Notes under the pieces: model-generated
Seen by the model: only the letters and a program-made list of their open reading frames with translations
The model's database searches: none
Told to the model about the DNA's origin: nothing
Origin: Flavobacterium piscisymbiosum
GTDB taxonomy: Bacteria > Bacteroidota > Bacteroidia > Flavobacteriales > Flavobacteriaceae
Direction of reading: 5' to 3'
Length of the DNA stretch: 64,000 bases
Assembly (NCBI RefSeq): GCF_020905295.1
Contig: NZ_JAJJMM010000001.1
Coordinates: 6,138,001-6,202,000, forward strand
In this document: positions 44,705 through 53,298 of the stretch, in pieces
Layout of the letters: each line of letters starts with the position of its first letter
Position numbering within the stretch: the first letter of the stretch is position 1
Position numbers and translations under genes: made by a program

Positions 44705-45832
44705 ATGAAACATGCGATTATCAATACGACCGTGCACACTGGGGATGAAATCATTACCAACGGAGTCATTATTATCGAAAACGGAACTATTCTTTCCGTT
44801 CAAAAAGAAATTCCAAATGACATTGAAACGATTGATTTACAAGGAAAACATATTGCGGCCGGCTTTATCGATATTCAGATCAACGGCGGAGAAAAGCTTT
44901 ATTTTAGCCAGACTCCTAACGAGGAAACGATTCAGGATATTTATGATGCAAGTTTAAAATACGGAACGACTCAGGTACTTCCGTGTTTAATTTCCTCTTC
45001 GCATGAAACTATTCTTCAGGGAATTGAAGCCGTTCGCAATTACATGCAAAAGCACGATAATGGCGTAATCGGGATGCATTTGGAAGGTCCGTTTCTGAAT
45101 CCGTTAAAACGTGGCGCACATAGTATTGATCAGGTTCGCAAGCCTACGAATGCAGAGCTTGAAGAAATTATCAGACTGGGAAAAGGCGTGATCAAAGTCA
45201 TCACGATTGCACCGGAATGTTTTACAGACGAACAACTGAATATGTTGCTCGAAAGTGACATTCAAATCTCGATTGGACATTCGACTGTTACGTATAAAGA
45301 AGCGCAGGTTTATTTTTCGAAAGGTATAAAACTTGTCACACATTTATTTAATGCCATGACGCAATTTGGACATCGTGAACCAGGCTTGGTTGGAGCTACT
45401 TTTGAAAATGAAAATGTATACGCTCCCGTAATTCTTGATGGTGCACATTGCGATTATGCTGCAGCAAAAGTGGCATACAAACTCAAACAGGACAAATTCT
45501 TTTTGATTAGTGACGCTACCTTTCTAGGCCGAAAAGTAGAAAACTTCAAATGGGATAATTTTGATGCGCATCTTGACAATGGTTTTTACAGAAACGATGA
45601 CGGAAATTTGGCCGGAGCCACAATATCGATGCTCGAAGCGGTTCAAAATGCCTATAATCATTTGGATGTTTCAGCAGATGAAGCGATCAAAATGGCTACT
45701 TCGCGCGTTGCAAGTGCGATTGGTTTAGAAAATCAATTCGGAAAAATAAAAACGGGTTTTCCTGCCAGTTTTGTACAATTTAATGATGATTTATCTGAAA
45801 TAGAAACGTTGAATTTTCTAAAACATCCATAA
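44705..45832 (+). CDS. nagA: N-acetylglucosamine-6-phosphate deacetylase
   Basis: 375 residues, cytosolic amidohydrolase. The pattern is complete: HLEGPFLNPLKRGAH (metal Glu), ISIGHSTVTY (metal His), THLFNAMTQFGHREPG, and LISDATFLG (catalytic Asp). It converts GlcNAc-6-P to GlcN-6-P and acetate, feeding NagB. The N-terminus lacks the usual HxH-containing motif in obvious form (DIQINGGEKLYFSQ); this is also seen in single-metal NagA enzymes. It is 13 bases upstream of the DMT permease gene, so co-transcription is likely. Confidence 0.93.
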   Translation: MKHAIINTTVHTGDEIITNGVIIIENGTILSVQKEIPNDIETIDLQGKHIAAGFIDIQINGGEKLYFSQTPNEETIQDIYDASLKYGTTQVLPCLISSSHETILQGIEAVRNYMQKHDNGVIGMHLEGPFLNPLKRGAHSIDQVRKPTNAELEEIIRLGKGVIKVITIAPECFTDEQLNMLLESDIQISIGHSTVTYKEAQVYFSKGIKLVTHLFNAMTQFGHREPGLVGATFENENVYAPVILDGAHCDYAAAKVAYKLKQDKFFLISDATFLGRKVENFKWDNFDAHLDNGFYRNDDGNLAGATISMLEAVQNAYNHLDVSADEAIKMATSRVASAIGLENQFGKIKTGFPASFVQFNDDLSEIETLNFLKHP

Positions 45833-45845
45833 CTATTTTCGTAAA

Positions 45846-46763
45846 ATGATCAGAGAAAAAATGCTCCCGATTACCAATAAAATCAAAGAATTTAAAATCA
45901 TTATTGCCGGAATATTGTTTGCCTTTTTGTGGGCATCTGCATCAACGGCAACCAAAATTGGATTGCATGCCGCGCAGCCTTTTGTGATTTCTATTTTCAG
46001 GTTTGTAATAGCCGGGAGCATTATGCTTATTCTTTCACATATTATAATGGCAAAACGATTTCCGCAAAAAAAGGAATGGGTTCAGATTAGTATTTATGGT
46101 TTGTTCAACATTACTTTTTATCTGGGATTGTATGTCATTGCCATGCAAAAAGTATCCGCCGGTTTGGGGAGTCTGGCTGTGGCCACTAATCCTGTTTTTA
46201 TTGTTTTGATCTCAGCTGTTTGGTTATCGCATAAAATCAAATTCAAAAACATACTTAGTCTGATTCTTTGTTTTATTGGAGTATTTCTAGCGGCATATCC
46301 TTTATTACAAAACAGTTTTGCAACCCCCGGCGGTATACTTATTTTGGTCACCAGCATGATTGCTTATTCATTAGGAACGATTTATTATTCAAGACAAAAC
46401 TGGAACGGATTGCACATTCTTACCATTAATGGGTGGCAAACCATTATTGGCGCAGTGTTTCTGCTTCCGGTTTTATTTTTAACGTATGAATCTGATCAGA
46501 ATGTTTTCAACCACGATTTTTGGTTCTCAACTTCTTGGCTGGCGATAGCGGTTTCTATTGGTGCTGTTCAGTTTTGGTTGTATCTATTAAAAAACAATCC
46601 TATAAAAGCTTCGTACTGGCTTTTTTTGTGCCCGATATTCGGATTTTTGATTGCCTACTTTATGGTCGATGAGCCACTTACTTTGTATACTCTTTTTGGA
46701 GTTCTATTTGTCATCATCGGATTATACACTACTCTTTCTTCTGATAAAAAAATAAAAACATGA
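45846..46763 (+). CDS. EamA/DMT family permease
   Basis: 305 residues with ten predicted membrane helices in two EamA repeats (IIIAGILFAFLWASASTATK early; WLAIAVSIGAVQFWLYLLK late). The DMT superfamily exports or imports small metabolites. The substrate cannot be read here. Its place 13 bases after nagA and before nagB suggests an amino sugar, acetate-related or overflow metabolite (inference). The start at 45846 gives MIREKMLPITN; the Met at codon 6 is an alternative. Confidence 0.85.
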   Translation: MIREKMLPITNKIKEFKIIIAGILFAFLWASASTATKIGLHAAQPFVISIFRFVIAGSIMLILSHIIMAKRFPQKKEWVQISIYGLFNITFYLGLYVIAMQKVSAGLGSLAVATNPVFIVLISAVWLSHKIKFKNILSLILCFIGVFLAAYPLLQNSFATPGGILILVTSMIAYSLGTIYYSRQNWNGLHILTINGWQTIIGAVFLLPVLFLTYESDQNVFNHDFWFSTSWLAIAVSIGAVQFWLYLLKNNPIKASYWLFLCPIFGFLIAYFMVDEPLTLYTLFGVLFVIIGLYTTLSSDKKIKT

Positions 46764-46855
46764 AGTGAGCATAAATTTTCTCTCGCAGATTTTGCAGATT
46801 AAGCAGATTTTTTTTTTAAAATCTATTTAATCCTTTAATCTGTGGTTTTGATTTA

Positions 46856-46952
46856 AAATATTAGGAGAAACTAAGCTTTACTCCTATAAATATGTGCATT
46901 AATGCAAGTGAAACGCCTTTGCAGGCAAAGAAAAGCTATGTCTCTATGTGTT
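46856..46952 (+). repeat. MITE-like element, copy 4 (shortened), upstream of nagB
   Basis: The right end CTATGTCTCTATGTGTT (46936-46952) and core AAGTGAAACGCCTTT match copies 1-3. The left end (about 46856-46875) is degenerate and the element is about 97 bp. It ends 49 bases before the nagB start. The preceding sequence (46783-46850) has the GCAGATTTTGCAGATTAAGC and TTTAATCTGTGG words common to other gaps here. Confidence 0.7.
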
Positions 46953-47001
46953 AAAATAATATTGATTAACAAATAAAAATAACCAAATAAAATTAATAAA
47001 A

Positions 47002-48939
47002 ATGGAAACTGATTTAGCAACCAAACCTGATATCAGCTATAAAAGTGCGGGAAAATTTGAAGAAACCAGATTTGAGAAAATCCATAATGAAATCTTCAAA
47101 AATTCAACAGAAGCTTCTATAATTGTAGCGCAGGAAATTGCGCAATTAATTAGATCTAAACAAGAAAAAGGAAAATCTTGTGTATTAGGTTTAGCAACAG
47201 GTTCTTCTCCTATAAAAGTTTACGAAGAGTTAGTGAGAATGCACAAAGAGGAAGGCCTGAGCTTTAGCAACGTGATTACTTTCAATCTGGATGAATATTA
47301 TCCAATGACCAAAGAAAACAATCAGAGCTATCATTATTTCATGCATCAGCATCTTTTTAATCATATTGACATCAAACCAGAGAATGTTAATATTCCTGAC
47401 GGAACGGTACATATTGATGAATTAAACCAATATTGTATTGATTATGAAATGAATATTAAAAACGCCGGAGGTCTTGATTTTCAATTATTAGGAATTGGGC
47501 GTACAGGTCACGTGGGTTTCAACGAGCCGGGATCGCACATCAATTCAGGAACCAGAATTATTACACTGGATCATATTACAAGAGTAGACGCCTCATCAGA
47601 TTTTAATGGAATCGACAATGTTCCTAAAAGAGCGATTACCATGGGAGTTTCTACGATCATGAGATCGAAGAGAATCGTACTTATGGCTTGGGGACAAAAC
47701 AAAGCCGATATCATCAAGAGAACTATTCAGGGGGATATATCTTCAGAAGTTCCTGCTACATTTTTACAAAATCATGCTAATGCGACTTTCGTATTAGACC
47801 AGTCTGCAGCATCTGAACTAACGCGTTTCAAAACGCCTTGGCTTGTTGGAGAATGCATTTGGACACAGGAATTAAAAAGCAAAGCGATTGTTTGGTTGTG
47901 CCAAAAAACAAAACAATCGATATTAAAATTAACAGACAGAGATTACAACAACAACGGAATGTCTGATCTATTGGCGCAGGAAGGTTCTGCGTATGATTTG
48001 AACATCAATATGTTCAACGTATTGCAGCATACCATCACAGGATGGCCGGGTGGAAAACCCAATACCGATGATTCGCATCGTCCGGAAAGAGCCAATCCAG
48101 CAAAAAAACGAGTGATTCTTTTTAGTCCACATCCGGATGATGATGTGATTTCTATGGGAGGAACTTTTTCAAAATTGATAAAACAAGGTCACGATGTACA
48201 TGTAGTATATCAGACCTCCGGAAATATAGCGGTTACAGATGACGAAGCATTAAAATTTGCTGAGGTTGCCAAAGATTTTATTGGCGAAGCCGGTAGCGGA
48301 ATCAACTTCACATCGGTAATTGAATTCTTAAACAACAAGTCAGAAAACGAGATCGATTCTCTTGAAGTTCGAAAATTAAAAGGATTAATAAGAAGAAGAG
48401 AATCTTATGCGGCCACAAGATATATTGGTTTAAAAGATGAGAATACGCACTTTTTAGATCTTCCGTTTTACGAAACAGGACAGGTAAAAAAGAATCCGTT
48501 AGGAGCTGAAGATATTGCCATTGTAAAAGATATTATCGCCAAGATAAAACCGCATCAGGTATTTGCAGCCGGAGATTTGGCAGATCCGCACGGAACGCAC
48601 GAAGTTTGTCTGAATGCGATTTTTGCCGCCATGAAACAATTAAAACCAGAAAAATACATGGATGATTGCTGGTTATGGCTTTATAGAGGAGCCTGGCACG
48701 AATGGGACATTCATGAAATTGATATGGCTGTTCCGCTTTCTCCATCAGAAGTATTATTAAAACGTCATGCGATTTTATACCACCAATCTCAAAAAGACAG
48801 GGTTATGTTTCAGGGAAATGACTCTAGAGAATTCTGGGTGAGAGCCGAAGACCGTAACAAAAACACTGCGATCTTATACGATGATTTAGGATTAGCAGAA
48901 TACGAAGCAATCGAAGCTTTTAAACGTTTTGATTATTAA
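47002..48939 (+). CDS. nagB: Glucosamine-6-phosphate deaminase fused to a LmbE/PIG-L-type domain
   Basis: 645 residues, more than twice the length of stand-alone NagB. Residues about 15-310 are the deaminase: VLGLATGSSPIKVYEELVRM, FNLDEYYPM and GIGRTGHVGFNEPGS (catalytic Asp and His). Residues about 370-640 are a LmbE-like N-deacetylase fold: VILFSPHPDDDVISMGG (zinc-binding HPDDD) and GDLADPHGTHEVC. NagB turns GlcN-6-P into fructose-6-P and ammonia. The C-terminal domain may act on an N-acetyl sugar, or may be structural. As I recall, this fusion is widespread in Bacteroidota. Confidence 0.92.
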   Translation: METDLATKPDISYKSAGKFEETRFEKIHNEIFKNSTEASIIVAQEIAQLIRSKQEKGKSCVLGLATGSSPIKVYEELVRMHKEEGLSFSNVITFNLDEYYPMTKENNQSYHYFMHQHLFNHIDIKPENVNIPDGTVHIDELNQYCIDYEMNIKNAGGLDFQLLGIGRTGHVGFNEPGSHINSGTRIITLDHITRVDASSDFNGIDNVPKRAITMGVSTIMRSKRIVLMAWGQNKADIIKRTIQGDISSEVPATFLQNHANATFVLDQSAASELTRFKTPWLVGECIWTQELKSKAIVWLCQKTKQSILKLTDRDYNNNGMSDLLAQEGSAYDLNINMFNVLQHTITGWPGGKPNTDDSHRPERANPAKKRVILFSPHPDDDVISMGGTFSKLIKQGHDVHVVYQTSGNIAVTDDEALKFAEVAKDFIGEAGSGINFTSVIEFLNNKSENEIDSLEVRKLKGLIRRRESYAATRYIGLKDENTHFLDLPFYETGQVKKNPLGAEDIAIVKDIIAKIKPHQVFAAGDLADPHGTHEVCLNAIFAAMKQLKPEKYMDDCWLWLYRGAWHEWDIHEIDMAVPLSPSEVLLKRHAILYHQSQKDRVMFQGNDSREFWVRAEDRNKNTAILYDDLGLAEYEAIEAFKRFDY

Positions 48940-48978
48940 AGTCAATTAAGATATTTAAAAAACTCGTTGAGTGTAATT

Positions 48979-49020
48979 ATTAAATCTATAGTCCCAAAGT
49001 TTCAGGACTATAGATTTAAT
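48979..49020 (+). terminator. 16-bp perfect hairpin after nagB
   Basis: ATTAAATCTATAGTCC (48979-48994) pairs exactly with GGACTATAGATTTAAT (49005-49020) around a 10-base loop. It lies 40 bases after the stop. No immediate T-tract follows, so termination efficiency is uncertain, but the position fits the end of the nag unit. Confidence 0.55.
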
Positions 49021-49186
49021 TGCCATAAAAATCAAAATCAAAACATTTTTGATCAGATTTAAAAGTTGGTTTTTCAGTTACAACTTATCTTTCGCCCTGA
49101 TAAAACCTTAAAAAACAAAAGAATAAGAAAATCTAAAAAAACCTACTTTTATAACAAATTAAAACAGCAATTTTCTGTCAATATTC

Positions 49187-49216
49187 TTGTTTTTAACAAT
49201 CATATTGATAGTTTTG
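49187..49216 (+). promoter_or_regulatory. Consensus Bacteroidota promoter for the lipoprotein pair
   Basis: TTG (49187-49189), a 19-base spacer and TAGTTTTG (49209-49216) match the consensus. The start codon at 49256 is 39 bases downstream. This makes the metzincin and propeller genes a separate transcription unit from the sialic acid genes. Confidence 0.65.
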
Positions 49217-49255
49217 CGTTGTATAAATAAACCCCAAATTTAACCTACAAACCTT

Positions 49256-50494
49256 ATGAGAAAAACCATTTCTTATTTTTTGCCCTTTGCTATTTTCGCG
49301 AGCGTACTTATTGGCTGCAGCGATGATGACTCGAAAGGAGACGATTACAAAGCCAATTATTTGCCCAGCATTGATGCTAGTAATTTACCAAAGGAAAACC
49401 GACCTATGACCATGTTCGAGGACGATGAAAACTCGTCGAAAATGTATGACAACAAGGACCGTTTTTTCCGCGTTAACCAACCCATGCAGATCCTCCAGAA
49501 AGGAAAAGATTCTGTTCAGGTTTCTCTTTATTCCCCAGTTGGACTGAGCGATGTAAAAGTTTATGCCAAAATAGCCAACTACGACAAGCGCTTTTTGATT
49601 TACCAGTTTTCTAAAGTTCCTGCTTTTCACCGTTCTTTTCACCAACTTCCTTTGGTCGAAGGAAAACACGATTATCAGTTAGAAAACGGAAAAACAGTTA
49701 CGATTGATAAAATTGGCGGATTTTCTTCCGGAGCGATCGAATTTTCGGTAGAATCATCAGATCCTTTATTTGCCAAATTCAAGAAAATAAAATCAAATCG
49801 ACTAGTACAATTCAGCACGCAGTACCACCTTAATAATCCTGCTGATGATCCTAATAAATATTTACCGATGAATCCTGTTTTGGCTAAAGAAGCGATCACC
49901 ATGATCATCAATTTCTCGTATGCAATCAGTCATCCTTTGTATTATGATACATTCATGAATTTTGACCGATACAAAAAAGAACAGGCTGCAACAGCCGGAA
50001 CAGAAATAAATGGAGCCTTAAACTGGCACGGAAATGCTGATGATGTCGATGGCGTTTATGATTATCTGACAAAAGCTCAAATCGAACAAGCGTATAATAC
50101 TTATATTGATAGCCGTACACTGAATATGGCCATGGTAGGCGGAGGTTCTGCCTGGGGCGGAGGCGCTTTGGCATCGCAATGGGAATCGGGTTATGTTACC
50201 GGACACTGGAAAGGAGAAATGTCAGTTTGGTCACACGAATATTCGCACCATTCAGGTTATAGCCATAGTAGTAATTTGGCGAATAGCGGCCAGGGCGGTG
50301 GTCAACAGGAAATGTTAACAGAGTTTTATAAATATCTGATTCATTTAAATGATCTTCCTTTTACTGATCCGGATGTATTAAAAGGATACACAAAGACTAC
50401 TTATTTAACAGGTAGTTACAAAAAACCTGTATTTACTATTAATCCTAAAAATACATTTTTAGTAAAATATAAAGGAGAAGGAAAATGGAACTAA
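49256..50494 (+). CDS. Surface or periplasmic lipoprotein with metzincin zinc signature (putative metalloprotease)
   Basis: 412 residues. The lipoprotein signal ends at Cys 21 (FASVLIGC), followed by an acidic SDDDSKGDD stretch typical of surface-exported Bacteroidota lipoproteins. HEYSHHSGYSH (327-337) is a perfect HExxHxxGxxH metzincin motif, with His 327, 331 and 337 as zinc ligands and Glu 328 as base. Met 353 (GGQQEML) may be the Met-turn. The N-terminal about 200 residues look like beta-domains. I do not recognise the family. Its position after the sialic acid genes suggests mucin or sialoglycoprotein cleavage (inference). A second lipoprotein gene follows after 14 bases. Confidence 0.7.
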   Translation: MRKTISYFLPFAIFASVLIGCSDDDSKGDDYKANYLPSIDASNLPKENRPMTMFEDDENSSKMYDNKDRFFRVNQPMQILQKGKDSVQVSLYSPVGLSDVKVYAKIANYDKRFLIYQFSKVPAFHRSFHQLPLVEGKHDYQLENGKTVTIDKIGGFSSGAIEFSVESSDPLFAKFKKIKSNRLVQFSTQYHLNNPADDPNKYLPMNPVLAKEAITMIINFSYAISHPLYYDTFMNFDRYKKEQAATAGTEINGALNWHGNADDVDGVYDYLTKAQIEQAYNTYIDSRTLNMAMVGGGSAWGGGALASQWESGYVTGHWKGEMSVWSHEYSHHSGYSHSSNLANSGQGGGQQEMLTEFYKYLIHLNDLPFTDPDVLKGYTKTTYLTGSYKKPVFTINPKNTFLVKYKGEGKWN

Positions 50495-50508
50495 CCTACA
50501 AAACTATC

Positions 50509-51513
50509 ATGAACAAAATACCGTTTTTACTACTATTACTTTGCTTTTTTACCAATTGCAGCAAAGATTCTAATGGCGATGACCCAACTACTTACAACTA
50601 CTTCTATCCTACTGACGAAGCTTCGATAACGGCGGCTCAAATTGGGGACGGAACGGGAACTTTAGATCCTAAGGGAATCGCGATTGCTAACGAAAAATTA
50701 TATGTCGCTAATGGCAATGTACTTGAGGTTTTTAACGCGGTAACTTTGGCACATATCAAAACCATTACCGAATATAAAAAAGGAACTACCACTACTCCGT
50801 TAACGGAAATTACTTCTGTTGCTGTTGATAAAGGCCGAATTTATATTGGAAGCCGTGAGTCCAGACTTTTTGTAATTGACGAAAATACAAATGCCGGAAT
50901 CAGCATTGTTGGAAACGGTCAATGGTGGCAGACTTTTGTACACGTTTTTGGTGTTGTGGTAAAAGACGGATTGGTTTTCGTAAAAGAAAAAGAAACCTCG
51001 ATTAAAGTTTTTGAAACTTCTCAAATTACAGAAACCAGCGATTGGAATTTAAAACCTATCGCAAAACTGAATACTTTAAATGGTTTTGACCAAGTGTATT
51101 CACTTGATGTTGAAGGCGGAAATTTAGTCGTTGCGGGAAGAGATGCAAAAAGCTATTTGTATTACAACATTGCGGGCATCAGAGCCAATGCAGCAAGCTC
51201 ACTTACTGAACCTATAAAACCGGTAACGTCGACTATTGTAACTAAACCAATTGCCGTAAGTTTTACCAATGATTGGGCTGTTACGTCTGAAAATAACGGA
51301 AGCACTAATTATTTACGTCTTTATCCTAAAGCAGATTTTATGGCTCGTAACTATACAGCAAGCATAAATGCTACTGATGTTTTAGGACAAAATCCTTTTG
51401 GAAGCATTGTAGGTGTTGCACAACTTAACGATCGTATCTTTTTATCGGATAACACGAATAAAAAGATTAGAGTTATTAAACTTAATAAATCTGTGATTGA
51501 GGAACAAAATTAG
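50509..51513 (+). CDS. Lipoprotein with beta-propeller-like repeats, partner of the metzincin lipoprotein
   Basis: 334 residues from the ATG at 50509, chosen because it gives a clean lipoprotein signal (MNKIPFLLLLLCFFTNC). The ATG at 50485 would overlap the preceding gene and add eight polar residues. Repeating units (KGIAIANEKLYVANGNVLEV, TSVAVDKGRIYIGSRESRLF, VVVKDGLVFVKEKETSIKVF, SLDVEGGNLVVAGRDAKSYL, GVAQLNDRIFLSDNTNKKIR) resemble NHL/YVTN-type propeller blades. No catalytic motif is visible, so a binding or scaffolding role is likely. It is co-transcribed with the metzincin gene and ends with a strong terminator. Confidence 0.7.
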   Translation: MNKIPFLLLLLCFFTNCSKDSNGDDPTTYNYFYPTDEASITAAQIGDGTGTLDPKGIAIANEKLYVANGNVLEVFNAVTLAHIKTITEYKKGTTTTPLTEITSVAVDKGRIYIGSRESRLFVIDENTNAGISIVGNGQWWQTFVHVFGVVVKDGLVFVKEKETSIKVFETSQITETSDWNLKPIAKLNTLNGFDQVYSLDVEGGNLVVAGRDAKSYLYYNIAGIRANAASSLTEPIKPVTSTIVTKPIAVSFTNDWAVTSENNGSTNYLRLYPKADFMARNYTASINATDVLGQNPFGSIVGVAQLNDRIFLSDNTNKKIRVIKLNKSVIEEQN

Positions 51514-51529
51514 AAAATTCCAATTTTTG

Positions 51530-51609
51530 AAATCTCAAATTCCAAAAAAAACAGAAGTTTTTACAATAAAAAATCTCAAGTTCCTTCATTGGAATTTGGG
51601 ATTTTTTTT
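51530..51609 (+). terminator. Terminator of the lipoprotein pair
   Basis: AAATCTCAAATTCC (51530-51543) pairs with GGAATTTGGGATTT (51591-51604, one G-U pair), with a long A-rich loop, and runs into eight T (51602-51609). Confidence 0.7.
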
Positions 51610-51739
51610 ATGGGAATTTGAAATTCTTTTATTCGTGAAATTCTTTGTCTATTGAACGCAGATGATACGGATTCGCTAAAGCGAAAACGCGGATTTAAAA
51701 CGGATTTTTTATCTTTTTGAATTTATTTTTTGTAACTAT

Positions 51740-51904
51740 TGTCACCCTGAGCGAAGTCGAAGGGCGCTCCAATTGGAACGTGGGCTTCTCCCGAAGTCTC
51801 GGGACGCTCAGCCTGACAATGCGGATAAATATTAAACTTTAAACAAAAAGCACTTCAACCAACTTTGTCAAAGTTCAAAACTTTGACAAAGTTTCACGCA
51901 AAGT
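51740..51904 (+). repeat. Composite repeat, left copy flanking the membrane protein gene
   Basis: Starts TGTCACCCTGAGCGAAGTCG and ends GTTTCACGCAAAGT. It contains a 14-bp stem ACTTTGTCAAAGTT / AACTTTGACAAAGT with loop CAA. The right copy is 53145-53298, in the same orientation. In this copy the GGGCTTC...GCTCAG arm carries TCCCGAAGTCTCGGGAC instead of GACTTC. No gene lies in 51610-52047. Confidence 0.8.
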
Positions 51905-52047
51905 TTGTTTTTGAGAGTTTGCTCACAAAGTTTATCATTTCACAAGATTGCAAGTTTTCACTAAAAAAAACCACTCTAAAACCCCTCCAATTCATTTTTA
52001 AATTTCTAATTTTAGGGAGTATATTTCCAATACATCTTAGAAACTTT

Positions 52048-53106
52048 ATGCTAAAAAAATACAGCTCGTTGATTATTTTTATTGCAATCGAAATTGGTAT
52101 TGCATTGGTGAGTTTAAATAATCATTTTCAGAACAATTCGTCTTTATTATCTGTTTTTACGGCTCTTTTTTTGGTGGTAACACCGGCATTGTATTATATC
52201 TTAAATAAGAAACAAACTGAATTTACGTTTTGGTTTGTTTTTTATTCTGTTTTCAAGATTACTCCTTATGTATTCGAAATGGAAAACAACTTTTTTCAAG
52301 TCATTTTTCAATTCAAAATCTATTTCAACATTGCATTTCTGATGTTTTTACTTTGGAAAGCTTTTCAATTTATGAGAAACTTTAGAAAGGCGGTAAAACA
52401 AAAAGATATTGTTGAACAAGATGAATATGCTATTATTTCTGATTCTTTAAAAAAATCAATACCGTTTAAAAAACTGGAAAAAATGATTGCTTTTGAAGTG
52501 TGTTCCTTTTATTATTGTTTTATAAAATGGACAAGGAATACCAATAATCAAAGTGGTTTTTCGGGCTATCGCGAAAGCGGCGTTAGTGCGATTTATATAG
52601 GTTTAATGATGGCTTCGGTTTTTGAAGCCATTGCGTTGCATGCGTATCTCATTTCGCGCAATAAAACGATCGCCATTGTTATCCTGATTCTTCATATTTA
52701 TTTACTGATTAATCTGATCGGGCATTTGAAAGCAATTTATTTTAGAACTCATCTTATTTTATCTCAAAAAATTGTCATTCGTTATGGGCTTTTTGACCCT
52801 TTAGAAATTCCTTTTGATTCTATTAATTCTATTCAAAAATTCGAAGGAGATTATGATAAAAGCAATGAACTTGTAAAATTTGCTTTATTGGGTAAATTAG
52901 AACCTCATAATCTTTCAATTGAATTAAAAGAAAATATCAATGTTAATTTACCTTTTGGAATCACCAAAGAACCCAAAAGAATATTGCTTTACGTAGATCA
53001 TGTAACTGATTTTCTTAAAACCGTTACTGGTAAAATAGAAGAATCGCAAAACTTTAATTCTGTACCCTTGCAGCCAGATGGTGCCACTCCTATTTTTGTT
53101 GTTTAA
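52048..53106 (+). CDS. Multi-pass membrane protein with C-terminal PH-like region, unknown function
   Basis: 352 residues from the ATG at 52048 (MLKKYSSLIIFIAIEIGIAL). The frame is open further upstream to 51865, but that part is translated repeat sequence, so the later start is preferred. About six hydrophobic segments: near residues 5-22, 33-52, 58-75, 90-110, 185-210 and 213-235. After them, LSQKIVIRYGLFDPLEIPFD and SINSIQKF resemble the bacterial PH-like (YdbS/YvbH) beta-barrel pattern. I do not recognise a named family. It stands alone between direct repeats, so horizontal movement is possible (inference). Confidence 0.6.
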   Translation: MLKKYSSLIIFIAIEIGIALVSLNNHFQNNSSLLSVFTALFLVVTPALYYILNKKQTEFTFWFVFYSVFKITPYVFEMENNFFQVIFQFKIYFNIAFLMFLLWKAFQFMRNFRKAVKQKDIVEQDEYAIISDSLKKSIPFKKLEKMIAFEVCSFYYCFIKWTRNTNNQSGFSGYRESGVSAIYIGLMMASVFEAIALHAYLISRNKTIAIVILILHIYLLINLIGHLKAIYFRTHLILSQKIVIRYGLFDPLEIPFDSINSIQKFEGDYDKSNELVKFALLGKLEPHNLSIELKENINVNLPFGITKEPKRILLYVDHVTDFLKTVTGKIEESQNFNSVPLQPDGATPIFVV

Positions 53107-53144
53107 GAATGAAACGGAAAGGTGTAAAACCTGAAACGCAGAGC

Positions 53145-53298
53145 TGTCACCCTGAGCGAAGTCGAAGGGCGCTCCAATTGGAACGTGGGCTTCGACTTCG
53201 CTCAGCCTGACAATGCTGATAAACCTTAAACTTTAAACAAAAAGCATCTCAACCAACTTTGTCAAAGTTTTGAACTTTGACAAAGTTTCACGCAAAGT
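53145..53298 (+). repeat. Composite repeat, right copy
   Basis: Same order of blocks as 51740-51904. CTGAGCGAAGTCGAAG and CTTCGACTTCGCTCAG form a perfect 16-bp stem here. The ACTTTGTCAAAGTT stem has loop TTG, the reverse complement of the left copy's CAA. A partial relative, CACCCTGAGCGTCCCGAGAC, starts near 53368. Confidence 0.8.

Noticed and set aside
51865..52047. Longer start for the membrane protein at 52048
   Set aside because: The added 61 residues are translated from the dispersed composite repeat (ending near 51904) and following low-complexity sequence. The Met at 52048 directly precedes a membrane segment.
51740..53298. Composite transposon around the membrane protein gene
   Set aside because: No transposase gene is present and the flanking repeats are short palindrome-rich intergenic elements, so direct repeats alone do not show an active transposon.
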